Notes: a model not told the origin generated them from the letters alone. DNA of 64,000 nucleotides from Berberis thunbergii (GCA_003290165.1 QNQO01006225.1:558001-622000), one strand, 5' to 3'; numbered from the stretch's first letter, positions 11,373 through 23,200 are shown. Numbers and translations are program-made.

Positions 11373-13627
11373 TCACCAGAAATCACCACAGGAGCATACC
11401 CCATCTTTAAAATGATGAAATCTATTAGTGTCTCTGACAAGTATCTCCCTTTTTTCAAAGCTTGATACCAATTTTATCATGGCATGGCAATCACCACATA
11501 TTCGGAGATTCTTTATTACTCGAAGCGTGGAGCCTGGTGGAGTGTTAAGGAGCCCCAACCCTATGGCCAACTTCTCACTATGTCCACACAAGATGTGCTC
11601 CTTCTCCTGTTCTTCTACATCTTGTAGCACAAAACTGGTGTTTGGAAGGTACCCTGACTGCTTCATGTCCATGCTTAATTTGTCCAACCTTGTGATAATT
11701 TCTGCCATCTGAGGATGTGATACATCCCCAGCTAAGAGCGTATGTACCGTGTTCTTTATCTCAATCCAACTGCAGCCTGGATTCTTACTTAAACCCATGC
11801 TCTTCATCAAATTTCTCACTCTATCTGCTTGGCTCCACATTCCTTTGGCAGCATATAGATTGGCGAGAAGAGTATAGTTCCCACAATTATTTGGTTCTAA
11901 ACTGAAGAGTCGCTCTGCAGCAATTTCCCCCAAAGTCACATTACCATGAACTCGGCAAGAACTGAGTAAAGCTCCCCAAACACAAGCATCTGGTTCATCT
12001 GTCATCTCCTTGATCATGGCATAAGCCTCGTTTAGTCTTCCTGCACGGCTGAGGAGGTTAACCATGCAAGCATAATGCTCCATTCTCGCTTTGATCCCGT
12101 GTTCGCAAGACATACTACTGAAATATTGCAATCCTTCTTCGACCAAGCCATTTTGACTACAAGCAGACAAGACACAAGTGAAGCTGATAAAGTCAGGCTT
12201 CTGCTTACTTGTTAGCATCAGATTAAACATCTCTATAGCTTCCTTACCCTTTCCATGCATTGAATATCCTGCTATAATTGCATTCCAGCAAACCAGATTT
12301 TGCATGGGCATTTGATCAAAACAATGCCTAGCTTCTGCAATTTTTCCACACTTGGCATACATATCAATTAATGCACTACCAACATAAACATCTTTAGAAA
12401 TTCCCCTTCTGAGAGAGTAGCAATGGGCTGCTTTTCCATGCATTAGGGCTGCAATGTTTGCACAGGCTGGAAGTAAACAAGGGATTGTCACAGAATTGGG
12501 CTCAATTCCTGCCGACTGCATCTCTCTAAAGAGCTCCAAAGCTTCAACATCCTTCCCATTTTGTGTGCAACAAGCAATTATTGATGTCCAGGACACGACA
12601 TTCAATTCTATCCCTTGATCCTCAAATTTCCTAAATATCTCCAATGCATCATCAGTAAGGCCATTGCGCGCGAACCCAGTAACTAGAGCATTGCACGAGC
12701 CCAAGTCCATCTGACCCATCTCATTAAATACTTTCACAATTTCTCCTGTACATTGACACTTGCCATACATATCTATAAGCGCACTAACCACACATTTGTC
12801 TGACCCAAAACCCTGCTTGAGCAAATACCCATGAATCTGAATTCCTATCTCTAGATCACCCAAGTCTCCTACAACAGGAAGAACAATAGAAATGCTCGTC
12901 CCATCAGGCATAAACCCATCTAAGTGCATCCTTTTAAAAATTCTCATCGACTTGAAAAACAGCCTATTATTGTTAAAACCCACAATTAGACCATTCCATG
13001 ATACTAAATTTGGCTCCACACCAAAACTCCTCATTTCATAAAATAGCTTCATTGCTTCATCAACTTTCCCTTGACGGGCATAACCTGCGGTCATAGCGCT
13101 CCAACTAACCACATTTCTATCACACATTCTATCAAAGACCTTATGGGCGTCGGTCATTTCCCCGCACTTAACATACATATGAACTAAAGACGACTGAACA
13201 AACGAATCCAAAGCAAACCCAGTCACCGAAACCATCCCATGTACTTGCCTCCCAAGCTGAACAGCCACGAGTGCAGTACAAGCTTTGATTGCACTAGGAA
13301 AAATGTAACTGTCTGGGAGGAAGCCATGGGTGAGTATTTGTCGAAAAATTCCAAGAGCCTGATTAAAGTTACGAAATTTGGTGCAAGCAATGATGAGGGA
13401 AGAGAAGGAGAAGAGATGGGGTGGGGCATCGAATCGAGAAGACGGGTTGCATCAGAGAAGTGGAAGTGATTGGCATAGGAGGAGAGGAGTTTGGTAGTGA
13501 GTTGGGTGTGATTGAAGAGGCCTGTTTTGAGGATCTGGGCATGGGCTGCTTGGGTTTGTGAGAGAGAAAGTGTGGTTAGGTTTAGATGGTTGAGTAGAGA
13601 GTAGACTGAGAGAGCTTGCCTTGCCAT
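11373..13627 (-). CDS. PPR-DYW protein, At1g20230-like, with one apparent frameshift
   Basis: Organelle RNA-editing factor family. PLS-type pentatricopeptide repeats bind RNA and the C-terminal DYW domain is a cytidine deaminase. Start taken at the ATG at 13627 (MARQALSVYSLLNHL); an in-frame ATG at 13684 would add 19 residues. Repeats show typical motifs such as VVSWSAMTAGYARQGKVDEA and NVVSWTSIIACCTQNGKDVE. The E region contains NPGCSWIEIKN, and the DYW domain keeps HSEKLA, CGDCH and HHFKDGVCSCGDFW, so the zinc-binding and catalytic residues are present. The end is DFW rather than DYW, as I recall for Arabidopsis At1g20230, which it also resembles in repeat order. The frame shifts within the G-run at 13418-13426 (C-run on the coding strand). 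One missing base would join the two frames, giving about 750 codons without introns. It may be a real lesion or a sequencing error. Confidence 0.9.
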
Positions 13628-13860
13628 GCTTCTTTTTCTTCTTGTTGTTGTTGGTTTCAAAGCAAAGCAAAGCAACGCGGGCATGTTAACGATTCATTTT
13701 CAAATTTCAGTTGGAATGTAAATGTTTTCGGGGAAACTTAATAGCATTAGTGGAGTTAACTGATATGATTTGGAGTCGTACATTACTGTCATTCTCCATC
13801 CCATCCCAATCAGCACAAATTTTTGGTCTTTGCTTTTGGCTCTGGTACACCCTATACTAA

Positions 13861-14400
13861 GGCCATGTGCTATTCAATGGAATGGGAATGGGAATAAAAA
13901 TGTGAATGACAATATTACTATTTTAGTTACTCGACGGAATGGAAATGGGAATGGGAATGATTTGTGTTTTTATCATTATGCCCTTAATTATTAACCATAG
14001 ATTTTGAATCTATGATGGGTAAGGAGGCATCTATGTTAAGTAAGGAAGGCAAATAAGATAAATGGTTTTTTTTTGAAAGGCAAGTAGGGTTTTTATATGA
14101 TCCCAGAACCCATAAAGATGCCGCAAGTTGGGTTTGAACCAATGACCTAGTGGTACCATCCGCCAAGCTCTAACCGTTGAACTGTCATGCCATTGGCGAT
14201 AAATGGAGTGTTGACCATTACATTGGGCATTGTAATGAACATTTATAAGGTTTTGAGAAGAAATGACCATTATAATGAAATTTGTAATAGTCATTCCTAT
14301 TACGCCATTTTTATACCCAATCAAACAAAAGAATGGCTTATACCAATGGCCATTACCATTACAATGGTCAAACCATTTCATTGAGTAACCAAACACGCCT
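13861..14400. mobile_element. MITE with ~30-bp imperfect TIRs, carrying a SINE
   Basis: The left end ggccatgtgctattcaatgg (13861) mirrors the right end, whose complement begins aggcgtgtttggttactcaa (to 14400). Inner arms are rich in GGAATGG on the left and CCATT on the right. Flanks are TAA at the left and TTA at the right, a palindromic arrangement in which only a TA duplication is clear. This suggests a Tourist/Harbinger- or mariner-type MITE, superfamily unresolved. Without the SINE and its duplicated target it is about 400 bp. It lies about 230 bp upstream of the PPR start codon. Confidence 0.6.
14066..14197 (-). mobile_element. tRNA-derived SINE with perfect 9-bp TSD
   Basis: Minus-strand element of 132 bp. 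Its 5' head contains an A-box-like block (AGTTCAACGGTTAGAGC) and a consensus B box (GGTTCAAACCC). A non-tRNA body follows, and a 9-base A tail (T-run 14066-14074 on the plus strand). It is flanked by the perfect direct repeat GATAAATGG at 14057-14065 and 14198-14206, the mark of LINE-machinery retroposition. It sits inside the MITE 13861-14400, so it is the younger insertion. Confidence 0.88.
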
Positions 14401-14631
14401 TAAGAACACCCCAAGTCAAATAATTTTGACTCAAATATTATTGTGAAGCGTGCAGTTTGAAGATATGCAACTAATTGAACTAGACTATATATTGCATGTT
14501 ACTTCATATCTAGGTTTGCCACCAATCCTCTTATTAAAATATCGACTATCAAAATTTTGGAATACACTATAGTAGATATTCCAGTGTTTGTTTTAATACA
14601 TGTAAATTGATTTGAAGGAGCCTTTCACTAC

Positions 14632-14855
14632 ACAAAAATTGACATATTTGTAACAAAAAAAGTATCATTGTTGTGCTGCAACATTTCACCAAACAGTTTC
14701 ACAAATGTAGTGATACAATAATTGGATCACCATAAATAGTACAGTGCTGCAAGTGATACTATACATGGTGATCCAATTTATTATATCACTTTAATTTTGA
14801 AACTGTTATTAATTTTGACTTCAAATTATTTGGTTTGCTGAATTTTGTGAAGGTT
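14632..14855. mobile_element. Small foldback MITE related to 57950-58248
   Basis: The core gatacaataattggatcacc... is mirrored by ...ggtgatccaatttattatatc, and the same core occurs in the MITE at 57950-58248. Outer parts (ttgacatatttgtaac, caaacagtttcac) are also shared in diverged form. Exact ends and TSD are not resolved. The following 14856-15238 shows no feature I can assign, although a 96-codon open frame (14835-15125) is present without a recognisable domain. Confidence 0.55.
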
Positions 14856-15238
14856 ATACATCGAAAGTTGGTTCAGGAACTAATATGCATATTTAGGAAG
14901 ATCATTTGCTCACATCCATCCAGTACCTTAGCTTCATATCTTAAGAGATCTCCAAACAATTTGCTAGTGCTGCATAAAAATTTTCATAAATCTGGTCGTA
15001 ATATAATTTGGAATACTTCATTATTGGATTATAATGTAGACAATGATATTACTAGGACTTGGGTGTCGACGTGCTCAACGTGTGCGGATGTTCAATATTT
15101 TTTTATTACATCAATTCAATATTAAGAAAAAATTATTATTTAATTTCTAAAAAATAATTATACATAATTTTAAGGGCTTATGTATAGTTTATAAATAAAT
15201 AACATGCTTCAAATTAACTATGTTAGGGGCATAAGTAT

Positions 15239-15906
15239 TGATGATACATAAATACGGTCACACCTTGAGCCGTACACGTGTCATGATGATCTCAAGGAAC
15301 TATGGGTTCAAGCAATAGCCCAATATGGATTAAGCCCGAGCGGTTCTCAGCCCGCTCAACTTTGGCCGGCCAGATAGGCCCGACTCTCGCAGCATGCTAG
15401 GCCCACACGTCTCACAGCTATCCTCGATACCCGTAAGCCCTTTTTAGGTAAGTATCTTGAGGATCTGCTTCGGACGGGCAATCACTGGTGCTCTTTGCTC
15501 CTAACTAGGAAGCAAACACACAGGGAAACTCCCTTCCACGGAATGCTCTTGGATTGGGAACTATCTCCCGTGTATCTAGGAGCACGGAGCTAACAAAAAA
15601 CTTATATCTTACAACACGACTCCTAATTAGAGAGGGACATCCACGAAGATCTTCTCCCTAATAGCCTACGATGGCTTGATTAAACCAGAACTCCTTGCAC
15701 TATAAATAAGACATGAGGTTGGTAAACTAAGGTATGCTACAAATTCCTTGTTACAACATTATACCTTCCTTATATCCTTGTCTGACTTTAGCATCAGAAT
15801 GTCATCGGCCACCCCACGGTGGTTTGTGGCTCACGTGTGCTACTTGTTTAAGTCAAACAGGTCAGCAAAACTAGGTCAGAGCAGGGAGGGAAAAACGACT
15901 GCATCA
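15239..15906 (+). repeat. 5' LTR of Tat-type element 1
   Basis: Begins TGATGATACATAAATACGG and ends ...GACTGCATCA. It aligns along its length with 23330-23991. A TATA-like ctataaataag occurs at about 15700-15711. Confidence 0.9.
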
Positions 15907-15930
15907 GTTTGGTGTCGTCCGTGGGGACGA
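15907..15930 (+). promoter_or_regulatory. Primer-binding-site block
   Basis: Immediately after the 5' LTR: GTTTGGTGTCGTCCGTGGGG. Related blocks follow the LTRs of the two other Tat-type elements (TTTGGCGTCGTTCGTGGGGA at 43861, and on the minus strand TTGCCGACGTCCGTGGGGAA near 51618). I did not assign the priming tRNA. Confidence 0.65.
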
Positions 15931-15981
15931 CATAGTTCTTAACTTTACACTAAGCGTCGTCTCCTACCAAATCCTAGAGAG

Positions 15982-16679
15982 ATGGTGACCATTAGGTCAC
16001 GCAACAACGAACCAGGGGACACGTCCAACGCTCTAGCTGTCCCTATACCAATTCCTGCCATGCACGGGCAGCCTACTCTTGCCCCTGCACCAACTGCAAC
16101 AACGACAAACCCCAGAATCGAGGTGCTAACATCCCAAATATAGTAGGTTATCAAGGCCGTGGAGACACTCACAAAACAAAATCCATCCGCTACTGATGGA
16201 GACCAGGAACAACATGAACCTCCACTTCCAGTGGATGATAGGTAACAAGCACAGGAGAGCAAGGCCCCTGCCAGTTCCTATTGGACGAAGGGAGGCTGTG
16301 TGGCTAACGCTGATCCCCCTACTAGGATAGAGAGGAAGCACACGAGGAAGAGGAGCGAAGCAAGAGGAAGCACACTTACAACAGACTAGATCTTGATCGT
16401 CCCAGGCCAGATAAGTCATCCAACTACGTTGAATCCAGAGCCATGACACCACTGAATGCTAGTCTGTCGGATGTTCTCAACTTTATGAAAATTTGGGAAG
16501 AATTAAAGTGGCTCCCGAAGACACGCGGAGACCCCTCTAGAAGGGATAACGATAAGTACTGTGCGTACCACAAAGAAGGTGGCCACCACATCAATGACTG
16601 CAAAATTCCGAGGTTTGAAGTAGAACATTGGATCAGCAAGGGCAAATTGAAAAACTTCCCGAAGTCTGAAAAGCAGTAA
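15982..16679 (+). pseudogene. gag remnant (Tat-type)
   Basis: The capsid/nucleocapsid gene starts at ATG 15982 (MVTIRSRNNEPGD, close to MVTTRPRNNGD of the element at 43228). It soon meets stops, and the central capsid domain is missing or scrambled. The open 3' part (16443-16679) keeps the nucleocapsid knuckle YCAYHKEGGHHINDC at about 16557-16602, followed by VEHWISKGKLKNF, the normal C-terminal pattern of this gag. The protein is non-functional as it stands. Confidence 0.8.
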
Positions 16680-16777
16680 GAACATATCAGAGACTAGGGG
16701 GGTTAGTCAAAGAGGTAAAGAAGGAGATTCCTGAGATAATATACGTCCTTCATGGAATCAAACCGAATGAAGACCAA

Positions 16778-17275
16778 TTGCACAGGTCCCGCAAGCGGAC
16801 TCTGTTGGATATGCATACACAACCCACAGACGAGGACAAACACGTTTGCTATTCAAGAATTCAGAACCTCATTTTCACTTTGACCTTCACGGACATGAAC
16901 TTAGACGGAGTCCAAGCGCCACATAACGATGCCTTGGTCATCTCTATGTCCATCGCAAAGTGGGAAGTGAAGAAATCCCTCGTTGACACAGGAAGCTCAC
17001 TCAACATTCTATTCTACAATACTTACCGCAACATGGATCTCAAGGAGGAAAACCTAACGCCATCCGAGCACCCGCTGATCGGGTTCAGCGAGGAGAAATA
17101 CTTTCCCGTTGAAAGGATAAGGCTAGCCACAGTAGCCGGAGAGACAACTAAGGAAGGTCCTATTTCTGGACTTCACGGTGGTAGATGCACCATCATCCTA
17201 CAACCACATCCTGGGAAAATCGTGGCTACACCAAATGGAAGCAATGGTCTTCACCCTTCACTAGTGTGTTAAGTA
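16778..17275 (+). pseudogene. Retroviral-type aspartic protease remnant
   Basis: Retropepsin-like domain: the active site SLVDTGSSLNILFYNTYRNM lies at about 16975-17035, followed by LIGFSEEKYFPVERIRLATV. After a frameshift near 17163 the flap-distal end is readable in another frame (VVDAPSSYNHILGKSWLHQM), the conserved end of plant gypsy proteases. Downstream, where reverse transcriptase should begin, only a short non-RT tail is readable before the sequence becomes non-coding. Confidence 0.8.
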
Positions 17276-19202
17276 TACTACTAACAACTCAGAAGGGACA
17301 ATACATGGAGACCAACCTACGGCACGAGGCTGGCACTATGCCACACTGAAATAGATAGAGTGTTCCCAGATCCAGCTACGTCATGCAGAGTAGTCTGACC
17401 CAGTGCAAGGCCTAAAGAAGGAAATGGCACCATTTTCGAGCAGTACAATGGCAATAAACTCTCCTGCCCAGTGAGTCGTAATGGCAATGACAAGCGGGAA
17501 CACATCCCTCCCCGACATTTTTTCGGTGTAGTGATCCGCCCCTCTGCAAGGTTTGTTTTTCAGTGACCTATAGAATGCCTCGACAGTCCGCTAAATGATC
17601 AGCGAAAGCTATCTGAATTTGCTTCGATGCCATCATATTATCTCCATCAATAATTAGTTTGCTCTAAGTTGCTTGTTTCCCTTTCCGTAGTCAATATTGA
17701 GTTTAGGGTTCTTAAGAAACTTATGTGATTCACAATCATTTAAGAAAAAAACAAGAATTTCTTAAACAAACTCTATTGATTATTGGAAAGAAGTATTAAC
17801 AAACACCTTGAGGCGGATACAAAAAACTATTCACTGTGAACGCCCTGAGGCGGATACAAAAAACTACATACTATGAGTGCCATGAGGCAGATACCGAAAA
17901 TTATGCACCATAGGCATCATATCAACATGGAATGAGGACTTGCTCTACTGCCCGACCTCAGAAATGACACGAAGATCATACACCATAAAATATAGTATAC
18001 GGGGGTACAAAATTGGCAACCGGGAGTCCCGCAGTGAGCCATTACCAGACACTGTCAGTTCACACCCTCAATCCGATGGAACAGCAAACCTAGGACAATT
18101 ATCAAGTCACAACAGGTAGAGTGCACATTCCACTTAAGGGGGGGGGGGGGGGTGAGAGGGCGTCCAGGAATCAATGGTTCATTCCATGAACCATGTCCAA
18201 CTGCCATTAGTCTAAAGATCCCGAACCCCAGCACAAAGCAGGGAGACAAGGCTAATCGAGAAGTGGTGGAGGTGACCACCACAGAGTTGGACGCAGATGC
18301 TATATCTGAGATTAAACATTCAGAAAAAAACGATAAGGCATCTGCTCATAAAAGATGAACTCTTCCCTTGGAAGGGAACCTGTACTACTTTTCTGCGATA
18401 TGAAAAGGAATTATGAGACCTCAGCGGATCAACTACGTGCCCATCCATATAAGGTGATTACTCATAACGACAAGTTTCGCCATGCATGAACGACATAAAT
18501 ATCAAAACACTCGAAGACTCCAGACATGGAGATACAACTTCAGCCTATGTAAAACCCAAAACATATTCTTCAGCCTTTGGAAAATCCAAAGCGTCTTCTT
18601 GAAACCAAAACATTACAGGAGATAAACTCTGCGAAAGATACTATCTACAGCGATTGGTTAACACCACTATATAGACGTAATGGTTCTCAATCAATTAATG
18701 GCGCTGCACGCAACCCCATCAATTGAGAGGGAGTAACTAATACTCAACCGTCACGCAATCTGCGCTGTACATGTGTCACCGCATGATCTACACTGTACAC
18801 ACAACGCACTGTGTAGGAAACCCTAGCCCTTCCTCTGCGGACTCATGGGCCCTGCCTGATAATCGAATAGCACCCCGTCGCATGCATGGCACGAGCACCA
18901 GAAGATCCTAGTCAACCCTGGCATACAGATCGTACCTACAGATCACTAGTCGGTTTAAGGTAACTTCCTCCACACCATGTGCCATGCGGATGGATTAGGT
19001 TCACACGCTCCTTAGCAGACAAAAACTCCTTTCAAACCAAACAAGCTTAGTCAGCCATGATTGATGACGATAGCTTATGGTTCATCTCGACACCTAGTCT
19101 GTTTAGCACGAGCATCGAAAGTTTAGGAAGTGAGAGTCTAATAGTGCTATCACGCCTGGTAACGACGACTTGCCAGAGATCATCGCCCCCTTCACGAACA
19201 TT
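17276..19202. other. Non-coding interior of Tat-type element 1
   Basis: No RT, RNase H or integrase motif is seen in any frame. Contents are a 38-bp repeat (17803-17915), a run of 15 G at 18138-18152, and otherwise unassigned sequence with short open frames lacking domains. Confidence 0.65.
17803..17915. repeat. ~38-bp tandem repeat, three units
   Basis: Units contain ctgaggcggatacaaaaaac followed by a variable tail; starts are near 17803, 17841 and 17879. The third unit is more diverged. It lies just downstream of the protease remnant. Confidence 0.75.
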
Positions 19203-20205
19203 TATCGTCGAACCTAATCAGGTAAGCCTAGCTGGTGACAACTAGCGACGAAAGCTTCTAATCAAACCCTGGACTTGTAGCTCTCATTTCGAGGGTGTAG
19301 ATAGTCCAGAAGATGGGAGCCCAGTTAGTCCCAAACTAATTCCGAAGGCTTACCACAAGACCACAGCTGTTCAGCGTGGCCGCTGAATCACCAACCCTAG
19401 ACTTGTAGCCTCAACACAAGGATGTAGATAGTCTAGAAGGTGGGAGCCTAGTCAATCCCTAACTGATCTCGACGGTTTGCCACGAGACCGCTGATTTTCA
19501 ACGCAACTACTAAAACACTCCCAAATTTGTAGCCTGGTGCACTCAGGTGTAGATAATTTGGATGGTGGGAGCTTAGTCAGTCCTTAACTGATTTCAACGG
19601 AGCACTGCTTTTCAGCATGATCGCTAAACCCTCTCGAATTCGTAGTCCCCACCGAGCGAGGAGGGCATCGACGGTTCAAAAGTTGGGAGCCAGTCAGTCT
19701 CGAACTGATTTCGTCAGCTTGCCACGTGATCAGTGCTCTTCAGCCTGGTCGCCGGACCCTTACTCCCCAAATCTATTGTTCGTTTGATCGGTTGTAAATG
19801 ATTCAGACGGTGGATGCCTAGTCAGTCCCAAATTGATTTCGATGGCTTACCACGGGATCTTTGCTCTTCAGCCCGGTCGCCAAACTTTTACTCCCCGAAT
19901 CTGTCGCCCGCCTTGATTGGTCATAAATGATTCGGATGGTGGAAGCCTAGTCAGTCCCGAATTGATTCCAACGACTTGCCACGGGACCACTACTCTTCAG
20001 CCTGTTCGTCAAACCCTTACTCCCCGAATCTGTCGTCCGCCTTGATCGGTCATAAATGATTCGGATGGTGGAAGCGTAGTCAGTCTCGAACTGGTTTCGA
20101 TGGCTTGCCACGAAACCACTGCTCTTCAGCCTGGCCGCCAAACCCTTACTCCCCGAATCTGTCATCCGCCTCGATCGATCATAAATGATTCAGATGGTGG
20201 GAGTC
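19203..20205. repeat. ~127-bp tandem repeat array, about 7-8 units
   Basis: Each unit carries agtcagtcc(c)gaactgatttc, then a ttgccac...ctcttcagcc block, cttactccccgaatctgt and a gttcataaatgattcgga-type end closing with gg(t)gggagcc. Successive gtgggagcc-type landmarks fall near 19315, 19441, 19566, 19683, 19810, 19938, 20069 and 20198, giving spacings of about 117-131 bp. The units at the right are most alike and those at the left most diverged. Confidence 0.88.
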
Positions 20206-20642
20206 TCAAGTAGCTCGCCACACGGCCTCCGTTGTCCCTTTCAACCAGCGGACGCAATTACGAATCTAGCCAAATAAGCACCTTCACACTCAAACGGATT
20301 GACATCCTAACATTGGAAAAAGGCCACTCGTGCCAATATAAAGATAGTATAGTCAGTGCTCGCATAAAAGCTTATTAGGATGTCGACCAGAGTTTACGGC
20401 GCCTAACTCAGCACGAACACTCGGCTACCATAGCTCAGCCAAGGAAACAGTTGCTGCCGACTAGTTAGGCAAACAAGCGATGACCCAGGTCATTCACAAT
20501 ACAAAGCGGTGAAGCCCTCTACCGCAGACAAACAATCAATGTCCTATTGATTCAACTAGCCTATGCCAAAGCACGACGATAATACAAAACGAAAAAACAA
20601 GCAATAGAGACAAAACACATAAAACGGATAACAATGTTTTCA

Positions 20643-23200
20643 TTAATGGTCAAGACAAAAAGAGTATAAGCACACAAAATGGCTCCTAATCAGGAAAAGG
20701 CATGGAAACGGAAATGTTAAGCCTACAACCTGGACGTCAGGGACCGAATCATCCTCTTCGTCCGACGACGCAGAAGAGACAGACAAGTCTACATATGATA
20801 TCTTCTTATAACGATCAAGGTCCCACTCCGGATACTCCTCCTTCATCAGCGACAACAGCTCAAGCCGACCATGTACAACCCATCGAAACTCACATTTGCC
20901 TTGTTCCTGAAAAAGTTTTTCCTTTTGCACCTTTGCATCAATAAGTTCGCGTTCCCGCAGCTCCAACTTACCAGTCAGCACATCAACATGAGATTGCTCT
21001 GTGGCCATATTATTTTTCACAGCTTCATGACACCCCAGCTTCAGCTGGTCTTCGGCCTTTCTAGCTTCTCAAGCATATAAATCCACATCGAATTCCTTTG
21101 AAACACTTTCTTCATCAAATGATTGTAGCTCAGAATGCGCTTTATCCACAGCTTCCTATGCAACCTCGACGTATTCGGTTCAGCTCCTACCTGAGTCCGT
21201 CCCTCTCGAACACTACCTCTGGCAGTTTGTGCTCAAGGTCATCCAGACGAGCCCTCTAAGCCTCATCGGCTACAGTTGATTGATCCAACTGCATTTTTCG
21301 ACCTGCTTCTTAAGCCACTCAATTTCATGGAGCACATCAGAATACAACGTCTGCTCATACGAGAAGACATGCTCCAAGATGTACACTCTCTCACGAGCCA
21401 CCTCAACTTCCATTCCAGCAACAGCTGCGTGGCTCATGTGAGACATACCCAACACAAGGTACTTCAAACCCTTATCCATACACCCTTCAAGTAAATCCTC
21501 CTTGGGTTTCAGAGCGTGGTCCATCAGCCAACTGTGACACCTGCTTATATGCTTCCTCAAAGCATACTCTATATCCACTGTTTGGTGCCATATCTGTGAG
21601 TTCATCTTCACAAAGTCCGCTGCAAACAGGCATATCTGTGCATCAGGATGAAACGACCCCTGATCTAGAACTATGTCAGCATTACCCTTCACATTCACCA
21701 CCGTCCTCAGACTCTCCTCCGTGGCTTTTCCTTTATCAAGAACAATCGACCCTTTACTACGAGATGACTCAACAGGAACCGGAGGCAGATGAGGAAGCAA
21801 AGTATCCAAAGGGCCCTCCAACACTTCCAACCGTGGTCCTCGACGAGATGGTTAACCATGCAGACTATAGGAAACACGACCACTCTCAGACAAATCATCA
21901 GTGGGGCGATCAGATTCCACTACCTCGAGCGAATCTTCAAAAGGGTCTTCTATCGAAACGGCCCCACACGAATCAAAGCCAGTAGAAGCCGCCATTGCAA
22001 CCTGCACCAGACGACCATTCAGAGCCTCGATTTGCGCGTTACTAAGTTTTGACCCATCTATGACTCCCGCTAACAGCAGATAATCTTCCTCCAAGCCGGG
22101 AACGTTAGACTTCGCCTCAACAGGCCTAGCAGACTCGCTCTCCTTTCTCGGTGGAGCGGGTCATACTGAAGATGAACCGGTTCTAACACGAGACTTTTTC
22201 TTCATAAAGGAAGCAAGCGTCTCAGACGACTCCTTTACATCAGACAGGACATGAGCATTGGCCCTAGCAACATTCCTCTTTCTGGAAGGGGCCACATCTT
22301 CTGACTTGATGCGCACCTCTCGGTACAACGTGGAGGCTAAATTATCTCACAACCCACTCCAGATGAAGTTGGAAACTCTGATTACATCAATCACCTCCCT
22401 TTGAGGCAAGTCACATAATTTCTCCATGGTGGTACGCTCCTCCAAAGTAAGAGGAGTAGCGGGGAACCTCCCTACAAGAGAACATGAACAACGGTTAGTC
22501 AATTTATCGTCAAGCACATCAAAGTTGCAAGAAAAAAGTCGAACTTACGAAGTGGTCTAAACTGTCGTTCAAGCAGACGACCCTTGCATAGGAAATACTT
22601 CGAATCTGCAGGGGCCAAGAAAAAAAACTTCTTGCAGAACTTGAAGTCATCAGGCAGTCTACCGAAACACTTCAGTGTCCTCAACTTATATACAACATTG
22701 CTTTGCAGCCGAGGAACGGTAAGAAATTGGATCAACCGCGGTGTCACGCTAATGCCGACCTCCTTAACACAGAGAAAAATATGAGAATAACCCTGTATCC
22801 ATTGGGTCCGAAATGAGATGGGGGAATCCCTAGCAGATTTAAGAACTCCTAGATCACGTCCAGAATCGAAAAATGCACTCCAGTTTGAAGCATCCCCCGG
22901 TGTAAACAGATAAGACCATTCAGAGGAGACATTGGCGTCTGGTCGCTCATTAGAAAGTACAATGGAAAATCCTTTGGGACTCCAAACCTAGTACGAATTT
23001 TAGCAAGACTAGGTTCAAACAACAACCTGTCTTAAAAAAACTCTAGGCCCTTGACCAAGACAACATTATCAAGAATATCTTCTCAGGCCATGGGGAAGAC
23101 GAACAAATTCTTCTAATCAGAACGATATCTTCCAATGCAAGAAAAGTAGAAGAGTCAGACGCTGTACTGCGGATGGGTTCCCACATTTTTTTGCCAAACC
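20643..23200 (-). pseudogene. Antisense ORF of the Tat-type element (gypsy-type transposon domain), broken
   Basis: Coding traces run opposite to gag. In minus-strand order: a globular part at about 22500-23000 (LICLHRGMLQTGVHFSILDV, then LNLLGIPPSHFGPNGYRVIL, then GRLPDDFKFCKKFFFLAPAD) resembling the 'putative gypsy type transposon' domain (PF04195); an acidic piece at 21852-22094; a charged, probably coiled-coil stretch at 21270-21830 (ARERVYILEHVFSYEQTLYS); and an acidic tail at 20643-21020 (SASSDEEDDSVPD). Several stops and frame changes occur. The plus-strand ORF at 48241-49187 has the same core (GIPPAQMGPN). In Tat elements such antisense ORFs are known, but their role is not established. 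Confidence 0.65.

Noticed and set aside
14066..14197. A genuine tRNA gene at the B-box sequence
   Set aside because: No cloverleaf can be drawn, and the A tail and target duplication show a SINE.
16126..16685. Several minus-strand frames of 60-108 codons
   Set aside because: They are shadows opposite the gag remnant, whose knuckle motif is clear on the plus strand.
18138..18152. Run of 15 G as a polypurine tract marking another LTR
   Set aside because: No LTR-like sequence follows it; the true 3' LTR is at 23330.
19203..20205. CRISPR-like array because of regular spacing
   Set aside because: The whole ~127-bp unit is repeated, without short repeats separated by unique spacers, and the context is a plant retrotransposon.
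20643..22100. Antisense frames as a host coiled-coil gene
   Set aside because: They lie wholly between the LTRs of a gypsy element, and a related frame occurs at the same place in another element.
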